From an uncultured Lachnospiraceae bacterium (GTDB lineage Bacteria > Bacillota > Clostridia > Lachnospirales > Anaerotignaceae): DNA of 64,000 bases. This document shows positions 45,089-53,794 of this stretch, piece after piece. The stretch is from NCBI GenBank assembly GCA_944383855.1, contig CALWRB010000006.1:1-64000 (forward strand). Reading direction: 5' to 3'. The first letter of the stretch is position 1, and every line of letters begins with the position of its first letter. The translations under genes and the position numbers were made by a program. A model generated the notes under the pieces. It searched no databases, was not told the DNA's origin, and was given only the letters and a program-made list of their open reading frames with translations.

Positions 45089-45775
45089 ATGAAGGAAAGT
45101 ATGACGCGCAGGATCGCCGAACTTTTGGCAGGTCAGGTGATTTTGGCAATGGGGCTTTATCTGGGCATTCAGGCAAATATCGGTCTGGCACCGTGGGACG
45201 CGTTTCATCTGGGAATCGCGGGGGTGACGGGGTTGTCTTACGGCAATGTTTCTCTGATCTCCGGTATCGTGATACTTGTGATCGATTATTTGCTGAAACA
45301 GCCTTTGGGTTTCGGTACACTGATCAATGCAACGATCGTAGGAAAAATTGTGGATTTGTTTGACTGGCTAAATTTGGTGCAGCCGATGCAAAGCTTGTTA
45401 AGCGGCACAATTTTGATGATTGTCGGAATGGAATTGGTTTGCATTTCTACTTATTTCTATATCAAAGCGGGTATGGGCTGCGGACCCAGAGATGGTCTGA
45501 TGGTAGCGCTCTCCATTCGCCTGCGTAAACTGCCGATCGGTGCAGTCAGAGGATTGTTGGAAGGTACGGTATTGTTGATCGGTTTTCTGCTGGGCGCAAA
45601 GGTCGGTATCGGCACGGTGATTGCTGCGTGCAGTATCAGTTTCCTGCTGGACCGCACATTCCGTTTGCTCCGTTTTGATGTCAAGAGCGTACATCACCAG
45701 ACATTTGCGGAAACATGGAAGGAATGCTTCGGAGCAAAAAAGATGCCTGTCGCAGCGGAAGGCAGAAAAGGGTAA
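45089..45775 (+). CDS. YczE/YitT-like integral membrane protein
   Basis: A 228-residue membrane protein with about five to six hydrophobic segments and the YczE-type blocks LYLGIQANIGLAPWDAFHLG and AGMGCGPRDGLMVAL. These two related Gly/Pro-rich loops suggest an internal repeat. Function of the family is not known. A TAGAGGAGAG site precedes the ATG. It is monocistronic with promoter and terminator. Confidence 0.85.
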   Translation: MKESMTRRIAELLAGQVILAMGLYLGIQANIGLAPWDAFHLGIAGVTGLSYGNVSLISGIVILVIDYLLKQPLGFGTLINATIVGKIVDLFDWLNLVQPMQSLLSGTILMIVGMELVCISTYFYIKAGMGCGPRDGLMVALSIRLRKLPIGAVRGLLEGTVLLIGFLLGAKVGIGTVIAACSISFLLDRTFRLLRFDVKSVHHQTFAETWKECFGAKKMPVAAEGRKG

Positions 45776-45784
45776 GCATGCAAA

Positions 45785-45812
45785 AAAAGCGGGGGTTCTC
45801 TCCCGTTTTTTT
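45785..45812 (+). terminator. Terminator of the YczE-like gene
   Basis: CGGGGG (45790-45795) pairs with CTCCCG (45800-45805) allowing one G-T pair, with A7 before and T7 after. Confidence 0.8.
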
Positions 45813-45931
45813 GATGCCTCGTTTTGCGGCATCAGGAAAAAACATTGACTTTTTCGGGGAAAAAACGTATTCTATTTTCGAGTCATGCTGTTAGGAGAGT
45901 GTATTTTCCCGATGGAAAGGCGGAAAGAATC

Positions 45932-46798
45932 ATGAAAATGGTACGGGCACAACAGCTCAGTTATGAATATATCAAAACAGTGGAAAAGGACGGCGTCACG
46001 ACAGAGCAAAAGCTGCAGGCGCTGAAGAATGTGAATATTTCTGTCGAAAAAGGCGAATTTGTCGCCGTTTTGGGTCATAACGGCTCCGGAAAATCCACAT
46101 TTGCAAAGCATATCAATGCCTTGCTTTGCCCGACAGGCGGCACGCTTTGGGTCAAAGAAATGGACACCAAAAATGAGGAATTGGTGTGGGATATTCGCCA
46201 AAGCGCAGGCATGGTGTTCCAGAACCCGGATAATCAGCTGGTCGCGACGGTGGTGGAGGAAGATATTGCCTTCGGACCGGAAAATTTGGGGATAGAGTCG
46301 AGTGAAATCAGAAAACGGGTGGACGACGCCTTGGAACAGGTGCGTATGACGGAATTTGCCACTTTTACGCCTTCTAAGCTTTCCGGCGGACAAAAACAGA
46401 GAATTGCCATTGCGGGGGTTTTGGCAATGAAACCGGATTGCATCGTTTTGGACGAGCCGACAGCTATGTTAGACCCAATCGGCAGGCGAGAGGTGATGGA
46501 AACCGTACACCGACTGAATCGGGAAGAAGGAATCACCATTATTTTGATTACGCATTATATGGACGAAGCGGTGCGGGCGGATCGGGTCTATGTCATTGAT
46601 GATGGGGACGTGGTCTTAAACGGAACGCCGAAGGAAGTCTTTTCCAATGTAGAGGCACTCAAAGGATACGGTCTGGACGTACCGCAAGTGACGGAAGTCG
46701 CTTATCTGTTACGGCGGGAAGGGATACCGATTCCTGCGGATATTTTGACGGTGGAAGAAATGGTAGGTGCATTATGTCAATTACGATCAACCATTTGA
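45932..46798 (+). CDS. ecfA1: Energy-coupling factor transporter ATPase EcfA1
   Basis: A 288-residue ATPase of a vitamin-type ECF importer. Walker A is GHNGSGKST, the signature is [13 protein letters not shown], and Walker B is [13 protein letters not shown]; the ECF block [21 protein letters not shown] is split by the Q-loop. The start at 45932 (or 45938) follows AAAGGCGG; the longer frame from 45824 is upstream noise. It overlaps ecfA2 by 25 bases. The module is of the shared type: no S-component gene is linked. Confidence 0.94.
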   Translation: MKMVRAQQLSYEYIKTVEKDGVTTEQKLQALKNVNISVEKGEFVAVLGHNGSGKSTFAKHINALLCPTGGTLWVKEMDTKNEELVWDIRQSAGMVFQNPDNQLVATVVEEDIAFGPENLGIESSEIRKRVDDALEQVRMTEFATFTPSKLSGGQKQRIAIAGVLAMKPDCIVLDEPTAMLDPIGRREVMETVHRLNREEGITIILITHYMDEAVRADRVYVIDDGDVVLNGTPKEVFSNVEALKGYGLDVPQVTEVAYLLRREGIPIPADILTVEEMVGALCQLRSTI

Positions 46799-47631
46799 CA
46801 CATATTTATAACCCCGGAACAGCGTTTGAGAAAAAAGCGCTCGATGATGTGAACTTGCAGATCGAAACAGGAGAATTTATCGGTCTGATCGGACATACGG
46901 GTTCCGGAAAGTCCACGCTGATTCAGCATTTGAACGGACTGATACTGCCCACACAAGGTGAAATTCTTTTGGACGGCGAAAATATCCATAAGGATAAAAT
47001 GCGACTGAAAGAAGTACGCCGCAGGGTCGGACTTGCATTTCAGTATCCGGAATATCAGTTGTTTGAAATGACGGTTTACCGCGATGTGGCATTTGGTCCG
47101 ACGAATATGAAACTGCCCGCGGATCAGATTCATGAAAATGTAATTTCCGCACTGCAGACCGTCGGTCTGGGGGAAGAAGTGTACGAGCAATCCCCGTTTG
47201 AGCTTTCCGGCGGACAAAAACGCAGGGCTGCGATTGCCGGTGTGCTGGCGATGAATCCGGAGATTCTGATTTTGGACGAGCCGACGGCGGGGTTAGATCC
47301 CAAAGGGCGCGATGAGATATTGGACGCGATACAAAATTTGCACGAGAAACGAAAGATCACTGTCATTCTCGTTTCTCATAGTATGGAAGATGTCGCAAGA
47401 CTTGCCGAGCGTATCATTGTGATGCATCGGGGAAAGGTCGCGATGACAGGAACACCGAAGGAGATTTTTCCGAGAGTGGAGGAGCTGGAGCAAATGGGGC
47501 TTGCAGCGCCGCAGATCAGCTATGTGTTCCATCAGCTGCAGGAAAGGGGTTATGACCTGCCTGCAGATGTTTTTACCACGGAGGAAGCAAAAGAAGTGCT
47601 TCTGCAATTTTTAAAGCAGGTGAAGAAATGA
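46774..47631 (+). CDS. ecfA2: Energy-coupling factor transporter ATPase EcfA2
   Basis: A 285-residue ATPase, partner of EcfA1. Walker A is GHTGSGKST, the signature is [13 protein letters not shown], Walker B is [13 protein letters not shown], and [19 protein letters not shown] is the family Q-loop region. The start lies within ecfA1, and the stop overlaps the ecfT ATG, so the three subunits are coupled. Confidence 0.95.
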   Translation: MSITINHLTHIYNPGTAFEKKALDDVNLQIETGEFIGLIGHTGSGKSTLIQHLNGLILPTQGEILLDGENIHKDKMRLKEVRRRVGLAFQYPEYQLFEMTVYRDVAFGPTNMKLPADQIHENVISALQTVGLGEEVYEQSPFELSGGQKRRAAIAGVLAMNPEILILDEPTAGLDPKGRDEILDAIQNLHEKRKITVILVSHSMEDVARLAERIIVMHRGKVAMTGTPKEIFPRVEELEQMGLAAPQISYVFHQLQERGYDLPADVFTTEEAKEVLLQFLKQVKK

Positions 47632-48452
47632 TTCGTGATATTACAATCGGTCAGTATTATCCCGTTGCCTCACCGATTCATCGGTTGGACGCGAGGGTGA
47701 AGTTAGCGATTACATTTATTTATATTGTCACGCTGTTTTTTGTGGATTCGTTTATCGGCTATTTTTTTGTGATGCTTTCTTTAGGCGCCGTGATCGCATC
47801 TTCCAAGGTGCCGCTGCGGTTTATGCTCAGAGGTATCAAAAGTATTATGGTAATCATTGTTTTTACCATGATTATTAACCTTTTTACCACAAAAGGAGAA
47901 ACGCTGCTGTTGGAAATCGGCTTTTTACGCATCACATGGGAAGGGGTCGCGGTTGCGCTGAAAATGAGTATCCGACTGGTTTTTCTGATCGTCGGTTCCT
48001 CGGTTTTGACGTTGACGACAACGCCGATTCATCTGACAGATGGTATCGAGTCGATATTAAAGCCGTTTTCGAAAATCGGTGTACCGTCGCATGAGATTGC
48101 GATGATGATGACGATTGCACTGCGCTTTATTCCGACACTGTTGGACGAAACGGATAAAATCATGAAAGCGCAGCAGGCAAGAGGCGCGGATTTTGATACC
48201 GGTACACTGAAGGAAAAGGCGCAAAGCTTGATCCCGATACTGGTGCCGTTATTTATCTCTGCCTTCCGCAGAGCGGAGGAGTTGGCGACTGCAATGGAAG
48301 CACGCTGCTACCACGGCGGAGAAAACAGGACCAGAATGCATGTGGTTTCCATCGGCAGACGGGATTTTGTCGCGTTTGCGGTGACGGCGGTTTATGTGTG
48401 CATTATTTTTTTGCTGCGGCATGCGGCGGAAATCGTACCGTTTTGGATTTGA
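47628..48452 (+). CDS. ecfT: Energy-coupling factor transporter transmembrane protein EcfT
   Basis: A 274-residue membrane scaffold with several hydrophobic segments. The two short Ala-Arg coupling motifs that dock on the ATPases are visible as QQARGADF and EARCYHGG. It begins [20 protein letters not shown] as in other EcfT. The ecfA1-ecfA2-ecfT-truA-rplM-rpsI order is common in Firmicutes. Confidence 0.95.
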   Translation: MIRDITIGQYYPVASPIHRLDARVKLAITFIYIVTLFFVDSFIGYFFVMLSLGAVIASSKVPLRFMLRGIKSIMVIIVFTMIINLFTTKGETLLLEIGFLRITWEGVAVALKMSIRLVFLIVGSSVLTLTTTPIHLTDGIESILKPFSKIGVPSHEIAMMMTIALRFIPTLLDETDKIMKAQQARGADFDTGTLKEKAQSLIPILVPLFISAFRRAEELATAMEARCYHGGENRTRMHVVSIGRRDFVAFAVTAVYVCIIFLLRHAAEIVPFWI

Positions 48453-48480
48453 AGAAAAATGACAAAGGAGCGACTGGCAG

Positions 48481-49224
48481 ATGCCGCGGATCTTATTGAC
48501 AATCGCATATGACGGAACAGCTTACAGCGGCTGGCAGAAACAGAAAAATCCTGCCGTGCGCACGGTAGAGGGGACAGTGGAAGAAGCGCTTTCGGCATTG
48601 TTTGGCAAGCCTGTGGAAGTGATCGGCGCCAGCAGAACGGACGCGGGGGTGCACGCACTCGGGCAGCGGGCGGTATTGGATATCGAAACTTCGATCCCGA
48701 CGGAAAAACTGCCGCTTGCGCTGTTAAAGTATCTGCCGGAAGATATTACGGTGGTATCCGCGCAAACGGTTGCGGATACGTTTCACCCGAGATTTGACTG
48801 CGTGAAAAAAACCTATTCCTATCGCATCTGGAACGGAAAGACAAAAAATCCCAAAGAGCGGCTGTATGCGGCATTTGAGCATATACCGTTAGACGAGGAA
48901 CGCATGAATGCGGCAACAAAAAAATGTATCGGTACGTTTGACTTTGCTTCTTTTTGCGCGGCGGGCAGTCAGGCGTTATCTACGGTCCGCACGATTTTTG
49001 ACTGCCATGTGCAGCGGGAAGGAGATGCCGTTACGATTTTTGTCACCGGAGATGGTTTTTTATATCATATGGTGCGAATCCTTGCTGGCACATTGATACA
49101 GGTGGGAAAAGGCAGACTTGCGCCGGAACAAATGGAGCAGATCCTGCTTGCCTGCGACCGAACGCAGGCGGGACCGACAGCACCGGCGGCGGGTTTGACG
49201 CTGGAATGGATCTTTTATGATTGA
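48481..49224 (+). CDS. truA: tRNA pseudouridine(38-40) synthase TruA
   Basis: A 247-residue enzyme that makes pseudouridine at positions 38-40 of tRNA anticodon stems. The catalytic Asp54 is in GASRTDAGVHALGQ; YDGTAYSGWQ lies near the start. AAAGGAG precedes the ATG. It follows ecfT after 28 bases and is probably co-transcribed. Confidence 0.96.
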   Translation: MPRILLTIAYDGTAYSGWQKQKNPAVRTVEGTVEEALSALFGKPVEVIGASRTDAGVHALGQRAVLDIETSIPTEKLPLALLKYLPEDITVVSAQTVADTFHPRFDCVKKTYSYRIWNGKTKNPKERLYAAFEHIPLDEERMNAATKKCIGTFDFASFCAAGSQALSTVRTIFDCHVQREGDAVTIFVTGDGFLYHMVRILAGTLIQVGKGRLAPEQMEQILLACDRTQAGPTAPAAGLTLEWIFYD

Positions 49225-49303
49225 TATTTTTCAAAAGACAGCGGAAAAAGAAGCAAAAACCCTTGTTTTTCGGGAAAAAAGCGGGAATTTTCAAAAAAAT
49301 ATA

Positions 49304-49332
49304 TTGACAGTGTTCTTTTGGCATACTATAAT
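49304..49332 (+). promoter_or_regulatory. Strong SigA promoter for rplM-rpsI
   Basis: Consensus TTGACA (49304-49309) and TATAAT (49327-49332) with 17-base spacing. It is the best promoter in the window, as expected for ribosomal protein genes. Confidence 0.88.
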
Positions 49333-49339
49333 ATAAGGG

Positions 49340-49500
49340 CTGTTAATCTGACTTTAAGGCTGTTTTGCAGCTTTAAATATATGTTTCATGATGGGACCCA
49401 ATAAGTTATGGGAAGTGATTCACATAATGGAGATTGCAACGGGCGAATCCCTCGCACCGCATTTGCAAAGTCAACGGGTCAAAAAATTTTTTACAGGGAG
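49340..49500 (+). promoter_or_regulatory. Candidate L13-type leader of rplM-rpsI
   Basis: About 170 bases of untranslated leader separate the promoter from rplM. Structured L13 leaders that allow feedback by L13 are known in Firmicutes. Here the stretch 49430-49485 has several short complementary blocks (such as GGGCGAATCCC and CAACGGG). I did not derive a full fold, so the call rests on position and length. Confidence 0.45.
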
Positions 49501-49510
49501 GTAACGAAAC

Positions 49511-49948
49511 ATGAGAACTACTTACATTGCAAAAGAAGCAGATCTCGTCAAGAAATGGTACGTTGTAGATGCAACAGACAAGACTTTGGGTCGTCTGGCA
49601 TCTGAGATCGCGTCCGTTCTGAGAGGCAAAAACAAACCCCAGTATGCACCCAACGCTGACATGGGCGACTATGTGATCGTTGTAAACGCAGAAAAGGTTG
49701 CTGTTACCGGCAAGAAGCTGGAACAGAAAGTGTACCATCGTCACACAGGTTATGTTGGCGGTCTGAAGACAGTAAGACTGGACAAGATGCTGGAAACAAA
49801 GCCCGAAGAAGTCATCAAACATGCTGTTAAGGGTATGCTTCCCAAGAATGCGTTGGGCAGAAAGATGTTCAAGAAACTGCACGTTTACGCAGGTGCTGAG
49901 CATCCTCATGCAGCGCAGAAACCCGAAGTACTGGAATTCAAATTTTAA
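49511..49948 (+). CDS. rplM: 50S ribosomal protein L13
   Basis: A 145-residue protein with the family blocks [49 protein letters not shown] and [21 protein letters not shown] precedes the ATG. It is first of the rplM-rpsI pair. Confidence 0.98.
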   Translation: MRTTYIAKEADLVKKWYVVDATDKTLGRLASEIASVLRGKNKPQYAPNADMGDYVIVVNAEKVAVTGKKLEQKVYHRHTGYVGGLKTVRLDKMLETKPEEVIKHAVKGMLPKNALGRKMFKKLHVYAGAEHPHAAQKPEVLEFKF

Positions 49949-49966
49949 CAGAAGGAGGAAAGCATA

Positions 49967-50359
49967 ATGGCAGCAGCGAGATATTACGGCACAGGCAGAA
50001 GAAAATCTTCTGTAGCAAGAGTATACTTGGTACCCGGCAACGGTAAAATCACAATCAACAAAAGAGATATTGAAGAATATTTCGGTCTGGAAACACTGAA
50101 GCTGATCGTTCGTCAGCCTCTGGAACTGACAGAAACAGGCGCAAAGTTTGACGTTCTGGTAAACGTACACGGCGGCGGTTTCACAGGTCAGGCAGGTGCG
50201 ATCAGACATGGTATCTCCAGAGCACTGCTTCAGGCAGACGGCGATTACAGACCCGCTCTGAAAAAAGCAGGCTTCCTGACAAGAGATCCTCGTATGAAAG
50301 AAAGAAAGAAATACGGTCTGAAAGCAGCAAGACGTGCGCCTCAGTTCTCCAAGAGATAA
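49967..50359 (+). CDS. rpsI: 30S ribosomal protein S9 (insertion target of the mobile element)
   Basis: A 130-residue protein with [18 protein letters not shown] at the start and the universal basic tail ending APQFSKR. GAAGGAGG precedes the ATG. The last codons and stop lie inside the left att repeat (50348-50361), so integration leaves the protein complete. The normal terminator is no longer next to it: that hairpin is found 11.7 kb downstream, on the far side of the element. Confidence 0.98.
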   Translation: MAAARYYGTGRRKSSVARVYLVPGNGKITINKRDIEEYFGLETLKLIVRQPLELTETGAKFDVLVNVHGGGFTGQAGAIRHGISRALLQADGDYRPALKKAGFLTRDPRMKERKKYGLKAARRAPQFSKR

Positions 50360-50361
50360 TC
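50348..50361 (+). repeat. attL core repeat
   Basis: TCCAAGAGATAATC, covering the end of rpsI including its TAA. Identical to 62054-62067. Confidence 0.9.
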
Positions 50362-50448
50362 TGTGTGCTTTTCACGGCTATCGAAAACCTTTATTTACGG
50401 GGTTTTTGGAGTACTCAGTTGGACTGAAAAGCGGTCAAAAGTGTGCAA

Positions 50449-50481
50449 CAAGTAACACACAAGCGACACACAAGCAACAAA
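50449..50481 (+). repeat. Three tandem 11-bp arm-type repeats at the left end
   Basis: CAAGTAACACA, CAAGCGACACA and CAAGCAACAAA lie head to tail at 50449, 50460 and 50471. Related copies lie inside the right end. An 11-bp period puts all sites on one face of the DNA, which fits integrase N-terminal arm binding. Confidence 0.75.
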
Positions 50482-50505
50482 ATTCTCAATTTGACAAGGG
50501 TTTTA

Positions 50506-50551
50506 AAAGAGATGTTTTTCTCCACAAAAGAAAGACATCTCTTTCTTTTAT
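50506..50551. terminator. Hairpin between rpsI and the integrase gene
   Basis: AAAGAGATGT (50506-50515) pairs with ACATCTCTTT (50535-50544), followed by CTTTTATCTT. It probably ends rpsI transcripts now that the native terminator is displaced, and it may end int from the other side. Confidence 0.65.
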
Positions 50552-50552
50552 C

Positions 50553-51605
50553 TTAAATTTTATTGATTGCATTAATAAGCTCCTCAATATCCAAATGAGT
50601 ATAGATTCTTTCGGTGAGCGTCATTGCACCGGAATGACCTACAATTTTTTTAATCGTAGTTTGGTCAACCTTTGCCTCTGCAAGCATTGATATACAAGTG
50701 TGTCTGCAACAATGCGGCGTTTGTGACAAGCCTAAGTTGTTCATAAGCGGTAAGAAATAGCTGTCATAATAATTACGGTATTTGAACTGTTCCCCATTTT
50801 CAGTATGCAAAAGGTATTCGCTCTTAGTATCGTTATACCAAAACCGAAAAAATGGCAATACTTTATCTGCAATCGGAACTTTCCTGATACCGTTTTCTGT
50901 TTTGCTGGCTAAAACATCAAAGTATCTTTCGTTTAAGTGCACGTTTTCTTTTTTCAAGTCAAGCAATTCGGATATTCTTACACCTGTATAAATCAGCATT
51001 AAAACAATCTGATAATATTTATCGTCTTTTTGTTCCCACAGGCGTTCTATCTCCTTTTTGTTAAACTTATTCCTATCCATTTTGTTTGGATTTCGATCTT
51101 TAAATTTTAGAATATCTACAAATTCGGAATAGTCTTTATTGCAAAGTTCATTCTTCATTGCATAATCATACATTTGTCCAAACAGTACTTTTAACTTCCT
51201 TAAAGTCGGATAGTTTTTTCCGCAGGTATCAACCACATACTGCAAATCTGCAAGTTTAATTTCCTTAAATACCTTATTATATAATGTGCCACATAGCTTA
51301 TATGAAGCGTTGTAGCCTTTTACATTGGAATCGGATATTGTTTGGAATTTACTTGCCGACCACTTTTCGTACACTTCTTGAAATGTAATTTTTGCCGCCG
51401 AAACATCAAACGGGTTTTTGTTATACTCTGCAAGCATTTGTAACCCGTCCGCCTTTGTCGGTGCATATCCTATGACAAGATAATCTTGCACCTGCTTATC
51501 CTTTTTCTCGTCATAATGCCAGCCAGCAGTTTTACGAACAAGATAAGGATTTCTTCTCTTACCGGATAATTTTATGACGCCCCCATATCCGTTGGGCAAC
51601 CTCAA
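50553..51605 (-). CDS. int: Tyrosine-type site-specific integrase
   Basis: A 350-residue phage-type integrase. It has an N-terminal arm-binding region with an AP2-like start (NPYLVRKTAGWHYDEKK), a core-binding helical domain (about 70-160), and the catalytic domain (about 180-345). Catalytic residues are seen as Arg in TGVRISELL, Lys in SKTENGIRKVPI, the HxxR box in HCCRHTC, His in KIVGHSG and Tyr in RIYTHLD. The start is a TTG at 51605 with AAAGGAGG about 10 bases upstream. It drives insertion and excision at rpsI. The gene points toward attL, as is common for such elements. Confidence 0.95.
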   Translation of the reverse strand: MRLPNGYGGVIKLSGKRRNPYLVRKTAGWHYDEKKDKQVQDYLVIGYAPTKADGLQMLAEYNKNPFDVSAAKITFQEVYEKWSASKFQTISDSNVKGYNASYKLCGTLYNKVFKEIKLADLQYVVDTCGKNYPTLRKLKVLFGQMYDYAMKNELCNKDYSEFVDILKFKDRNPNKMDRNKFNKKEIERLWEQKDDKYYQIVLMLIYTGVRISELLDLKKENVHLNERYFDVLASKTENGIRKVPIADKVLPFFRFWYNDTKSEYLLHTENGEQFKYRNYYDSYFLPLMNNLGLSQTPHCCRHTCISMLAEAKVDQTTIKKIVGHSGAMTLTERIYTHLDIEELINAINKI

Positions 51606-51649
51606 ATCTCCAAAACCTCCTTTAAAATTTTAATATTTATGATAAGAGC

Positions 51650-52276
51650 TTATTGCTCACTATCATCATTTGGCTGTGATTTTTTACGCATTTCTTCAAG
51701 CCGCAGCTTATCCAATTCATTGCGTTTAATAATTCTCTGAGTTGTATCTAAATATTCTCGCTTTTTATCTGTAAGAGGCCAACTTTTGAAATGGTCTACT
51801 GATTGTTTCTCCCATGCCTCATAAGTATCAAATCCAATCCAATATGTTTCAAGCGCTTCACGATTATCCTTTAATTTTTCCATTTCCAGACAAATATCAC
51901 AGTTATGGACTGCTTCTTTATGTTTTCCGTCAAAAACAAGGCTGCACTTCCAATCTTCCATATCTGTTTTAATAAGTTCTATATCAAACTGTATCTCTTT
52001 TTTCCTATCAAGCTCATATAAAAAGGCAAGAACATCTGATACGCTGTCTAACTTTATGTGCGAAGAATCATAGCCTACTAAATAATTTAATGATATGTTT
52101 AACGTTTCAGCAATCTGCTTCAAAACAGAAACAGGCATATCAATCTCACCGCTCTCGTATTTTTGAACCGTTCGGAGTGATTTATTTAATTTTTCTGCAA
52201 GCTCAGTTTGGCTCATACCGGCTCTTTTTCGTTGTTCTGTGATTTTTTCACCAATTAGTATTTGAATATTCTCCAC
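51650..52276 (-). CDS. Xre-family helix-turn-helix regulator
   Basis: A 208-residue protein with a Cro/CI-type HTH at about residues 10-62 (TEQRKRAGMSQTELAEKLN, RTVQKYESGEIDMPVSVLKQ). A charged C-terminal region of unknown fold follows. It starts at a GTG with GAGGTGAT upstream. It is divergent from the HTH/mobilisation genes, and the region between holds a repeated operator motif, so it is probably the element's master repressor. No RecA-cleavage or peptidase motif is visible, so the trigger is unknown. Confidence 0.88.
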   Translation of the reverse strand: MENIQILIGEKITEQRKRAGMSQTELAEKLNKSLRTVQKYESGEIDMPVSVLKQIAETLNISLNYLVGYDSSHIKLDSVSDVLAFLYELDRKKEIQFDIELIKTDMEDWKCSLVFDGKHKEAVHNCDICLEMEKLKDNREALETYWIGFDTYEAWEKQSVDHFKSWPLTDKKREYLDTTQRIIKRNELDKLRLEEMRKKSQPNDDSEQ

Positions 52277-52313
52277 TACTCATCACCTCTGAAATCATTA
52301 TAACACAACTCAA

Positions 52314-52397
52314 AACGAATTTCAAGTACATTTACGAATTTTTATTTCATATTTACGAATAAAATGCATTGATAAGTCGTAAAAGTTCGTGTATAAT
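52314..52397 (+). promoter_or_regulatory. Divergent promoter and operator array controlled by the Xre regulator (predicted)
   Basis: TTTACGAAT occurs at 52331-52339 and 52352-52360 (21 bp apart, two helical turns). A variant AACGAATTT lies at 52314-52322, and inverted variants (TCGTAAAA, GTTCGTGTA) lie at 52378-52393. A consensus promoter for the rightward genes overlaps: TTGATA (52369-52374), 17 bases, TATAAT (52392-52397). Confidence 0.7.
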
Positions 52398-52447
52398 GTA
52401 ATTATGCACTGAGAGTGCGTAAGCTTTGACAGGAGGTATTACATAAA

Positions 52448-52687
52448 ATGAATGAAATAAAAACATTTATTGAACTTCCGAATTTTACCGGAAGAAATGT
52501 TCCTATAACGGAAATCGCAAAGGCAATTGGCAAAGATGCTCAATATGTAAGAATCGGATTGCAACAGGGTGTTTTAAAATTTGGGTATGCAATGAAACTT
52601 GAAAATTCGAGCGAGTATAACTACTATTGCCCCGATAAAAAGGTATGGGAAGAAACAGGTTATTTTAAAGATACTTCTATAAAATAA
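52448..52687 (+). CDS. Small HTH-like protein of the element (possible excisionase or regulator)
   Basis: A 79-residue protein. The segment TEIAKAIGKDAQYVRIGLQQ reads as a helix-turn-helix like those of excisionase/MerR-type small proteins. The rest is short and polar. ACAGGAGG precedes the ATG. It is the first gene right of the divergent promoter, so it would be made when the repressor is relieved. Function as Xis is inference. Confidence 0.7.
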   Translation: MNEIKTFIELPNFTGRNVPITEIAKAIGKDAQYVRIGLQQGVLKFGYAMKLENSSEYNYYCPDKKVWEETGYFKDTSIK

Positions 52688-52723
52688 CCGTAACAAAAAT
52701 CAAAAGAAAGGCGGTGGTTTTAT

Positions 52724-53020
52724 GTGAAAGGAAACTTTTTTATGCTTGAAAATAAGATTTTTCAATGCAGCTTAGACGTATACGAATTTAAAGTGTATGC
52801 CTATCTCTGCATGAGAGCCGACAGAAAAACAATGACCTGTTTTCCTTCAGCGCAAAGGATTGCGTTTGATTGCAAGATCAGCGAATCGCAGGTGCGAAAG
52901 GTAACAGCGTCTTTAGAAAAGAAAGGTTTTATTTCCAAACAACGGCGTTATTTAAAAACGCTGCAAGGTAAAAATCATCAGACAAGCAACCTCTATCACA
53001 TAGAGCCATTGCCTGTCTGA
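52724..53020 (+). CDS. Winged-helix protein, replication-initiator-like N-terminal type
   Basis: A 98-residue protein with the winged-helix pattern found at the start of plasmid and ICE replication proteins: EFKVYAYLCMRADRKTMTCFPS, then RIAFDCKISESQVRKVTASLEKKG in shorter blocks. It begins at a GTG (52724) behind AAAGGCGG; an ATG at 52742 with AAAGGAA is the alternative. The next gene resembles the C-terminal part of such proteins, so the two may be a split initiator. Confidence 0.65.
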   Translation: MKGNFFMLENKIFQCSLDVYEFKVYAYLCMRADRKTMTCFPSAQRIAFDCKISESQVRKVTASLEKKGFISKQRRYLKTLQGKNHQTSNLYHIEPLPV

Positions 53021-53073
53021 TGTGAAGATACTCTCTCTATACCGGACAGGCACCCCCTATCCGATATAGAGGG
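52991..53073 (+). other. Mutually exclusive RNA hairpins between the HTH and replication-type genes
   Basis: Hairpin A: CTCTAT/ATAGAG at 52991-53005. Hairpin B: bases 53033-53046 with 53060-53073 (13 of 14 positions pair). Alternative C: TGCCTGTC (53010-53017) with GACAGGCA (53045-53052), which competes with B. The arrangement could act as an attenuator. Confidence 0.55.
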
Positions 53074-53137
53074 CAATAACAAAAACTATTGAATAAAAAT
53101 CATAGAACAAAAACCACTACAACAAGAAGGTGAGGTT

Positions 53138-53491
53138 GTGGATTTAAAAACAGAAGAATTTTATTATTATCTTGACGAGTGTTTCTTTCACCCTGAAAGA
53201 GATAAAGATTATCCGTCTGAAGCTGTAAAGAATTTAGCCAGAACTGCAATGGAAAGTCTTTGGGATAAATCCGAAATTACAGTTGAGGGAATTACATATA
53301 AAAATGAGCAGATAAAAAGAAAGCTCATTGATGAAATGATGCCGGAGATATTAGACAGAGCTGTCGAAGTATATCTCCAAGCAAAAAATGTAAAATGCGA
53401 ATCGGCATATCTTGCGAGTTGCATTTTTAGGACGCTCATAAATTATGATGCGTACATTGAACGGCTGCTTAATCAGACATTTTATAAATAG
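53138..53491 (+). CDS. Small protein resembling the C-terminal region of replication initiator/DUF6017 proteins
   Basis: A 117-residue mostly helical protein starting at a GTG behind AAGGTGAGG. The block KRKLIDEMMPEILDRAVEVY with the downstream AYLASCIFRTLINYD resembles the end of replication proteins in clostridial ICEs. No enzymatic motif is seen. With the preceding gene it may form a two-part replication or mobilisation helper. The assignment is tentative. Confidence 0.6.
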   Translation: MDLKTEEFYYYLDECFFHPERDKDYPSEAVKNLARTAMESLWDKSEITVEGITYKNEQIKRKLIDEMMPEILDRAVEVYLQAKNVKCESAYLASCIFRTLINYDAYIERLLNQTFYK

Positions 53492-53794
53492 ATTGATTAA
53501 AACAGACGATAGGAGAGAATACAGAATGGCAGTAAATTTCTGTATTCTCTCCCTTTGCAAGCGGCGGATTTTTTTCAAAAATATTTGCCGTTTGCGGTGT
53601 GCGCAGATACAAGCAGCGCGCACTTTCGGCGGCAGCCGGACAAGCCCTCTGCAAGAGCGCAAACAATCGCAGATTGCCGCATTTTTGTTGGCCCTGCTGA
53701 CAAAAGTGCGTTTGCGTTACTTTTGACAAAAGTAACAAAACCAAATTACTTATAAACGAGTACCCACTCTAACAGAATTGAGGTGAAAAAGAAT
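53492..53794. other. Predicted oriT region with strong inverted repeats
   Basis: No convincing gene is seen. A perfect 15-bp inverted repeat lies at 53512-53526 and 53538-53552 with an 11-base loop. A perfect 10-bp palindrome around one base, GTTACTTTTG-A-CAAAAGTAAC, lies at 53716-53736. The stretch 53570-53700 is much richer in G and C than the element. Location just before the MobV gene and palindromes fit an oriT; the nick site is not identified. Short ORFs across it in several frames are not credible. Confidence 0.55.

Noticed and set aside
50449-50481. Tandem short repeats taken as a CRISPR array
   Set aside because: Units are 11 bp with no spacers and no cas genes; they fit integrase arm sites.
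53445-53755. Short overlapping ORFs in the predicted oriT region
   Set aside because: Several frames are open because of composition; palindromes and position fit a cis-acting site better.
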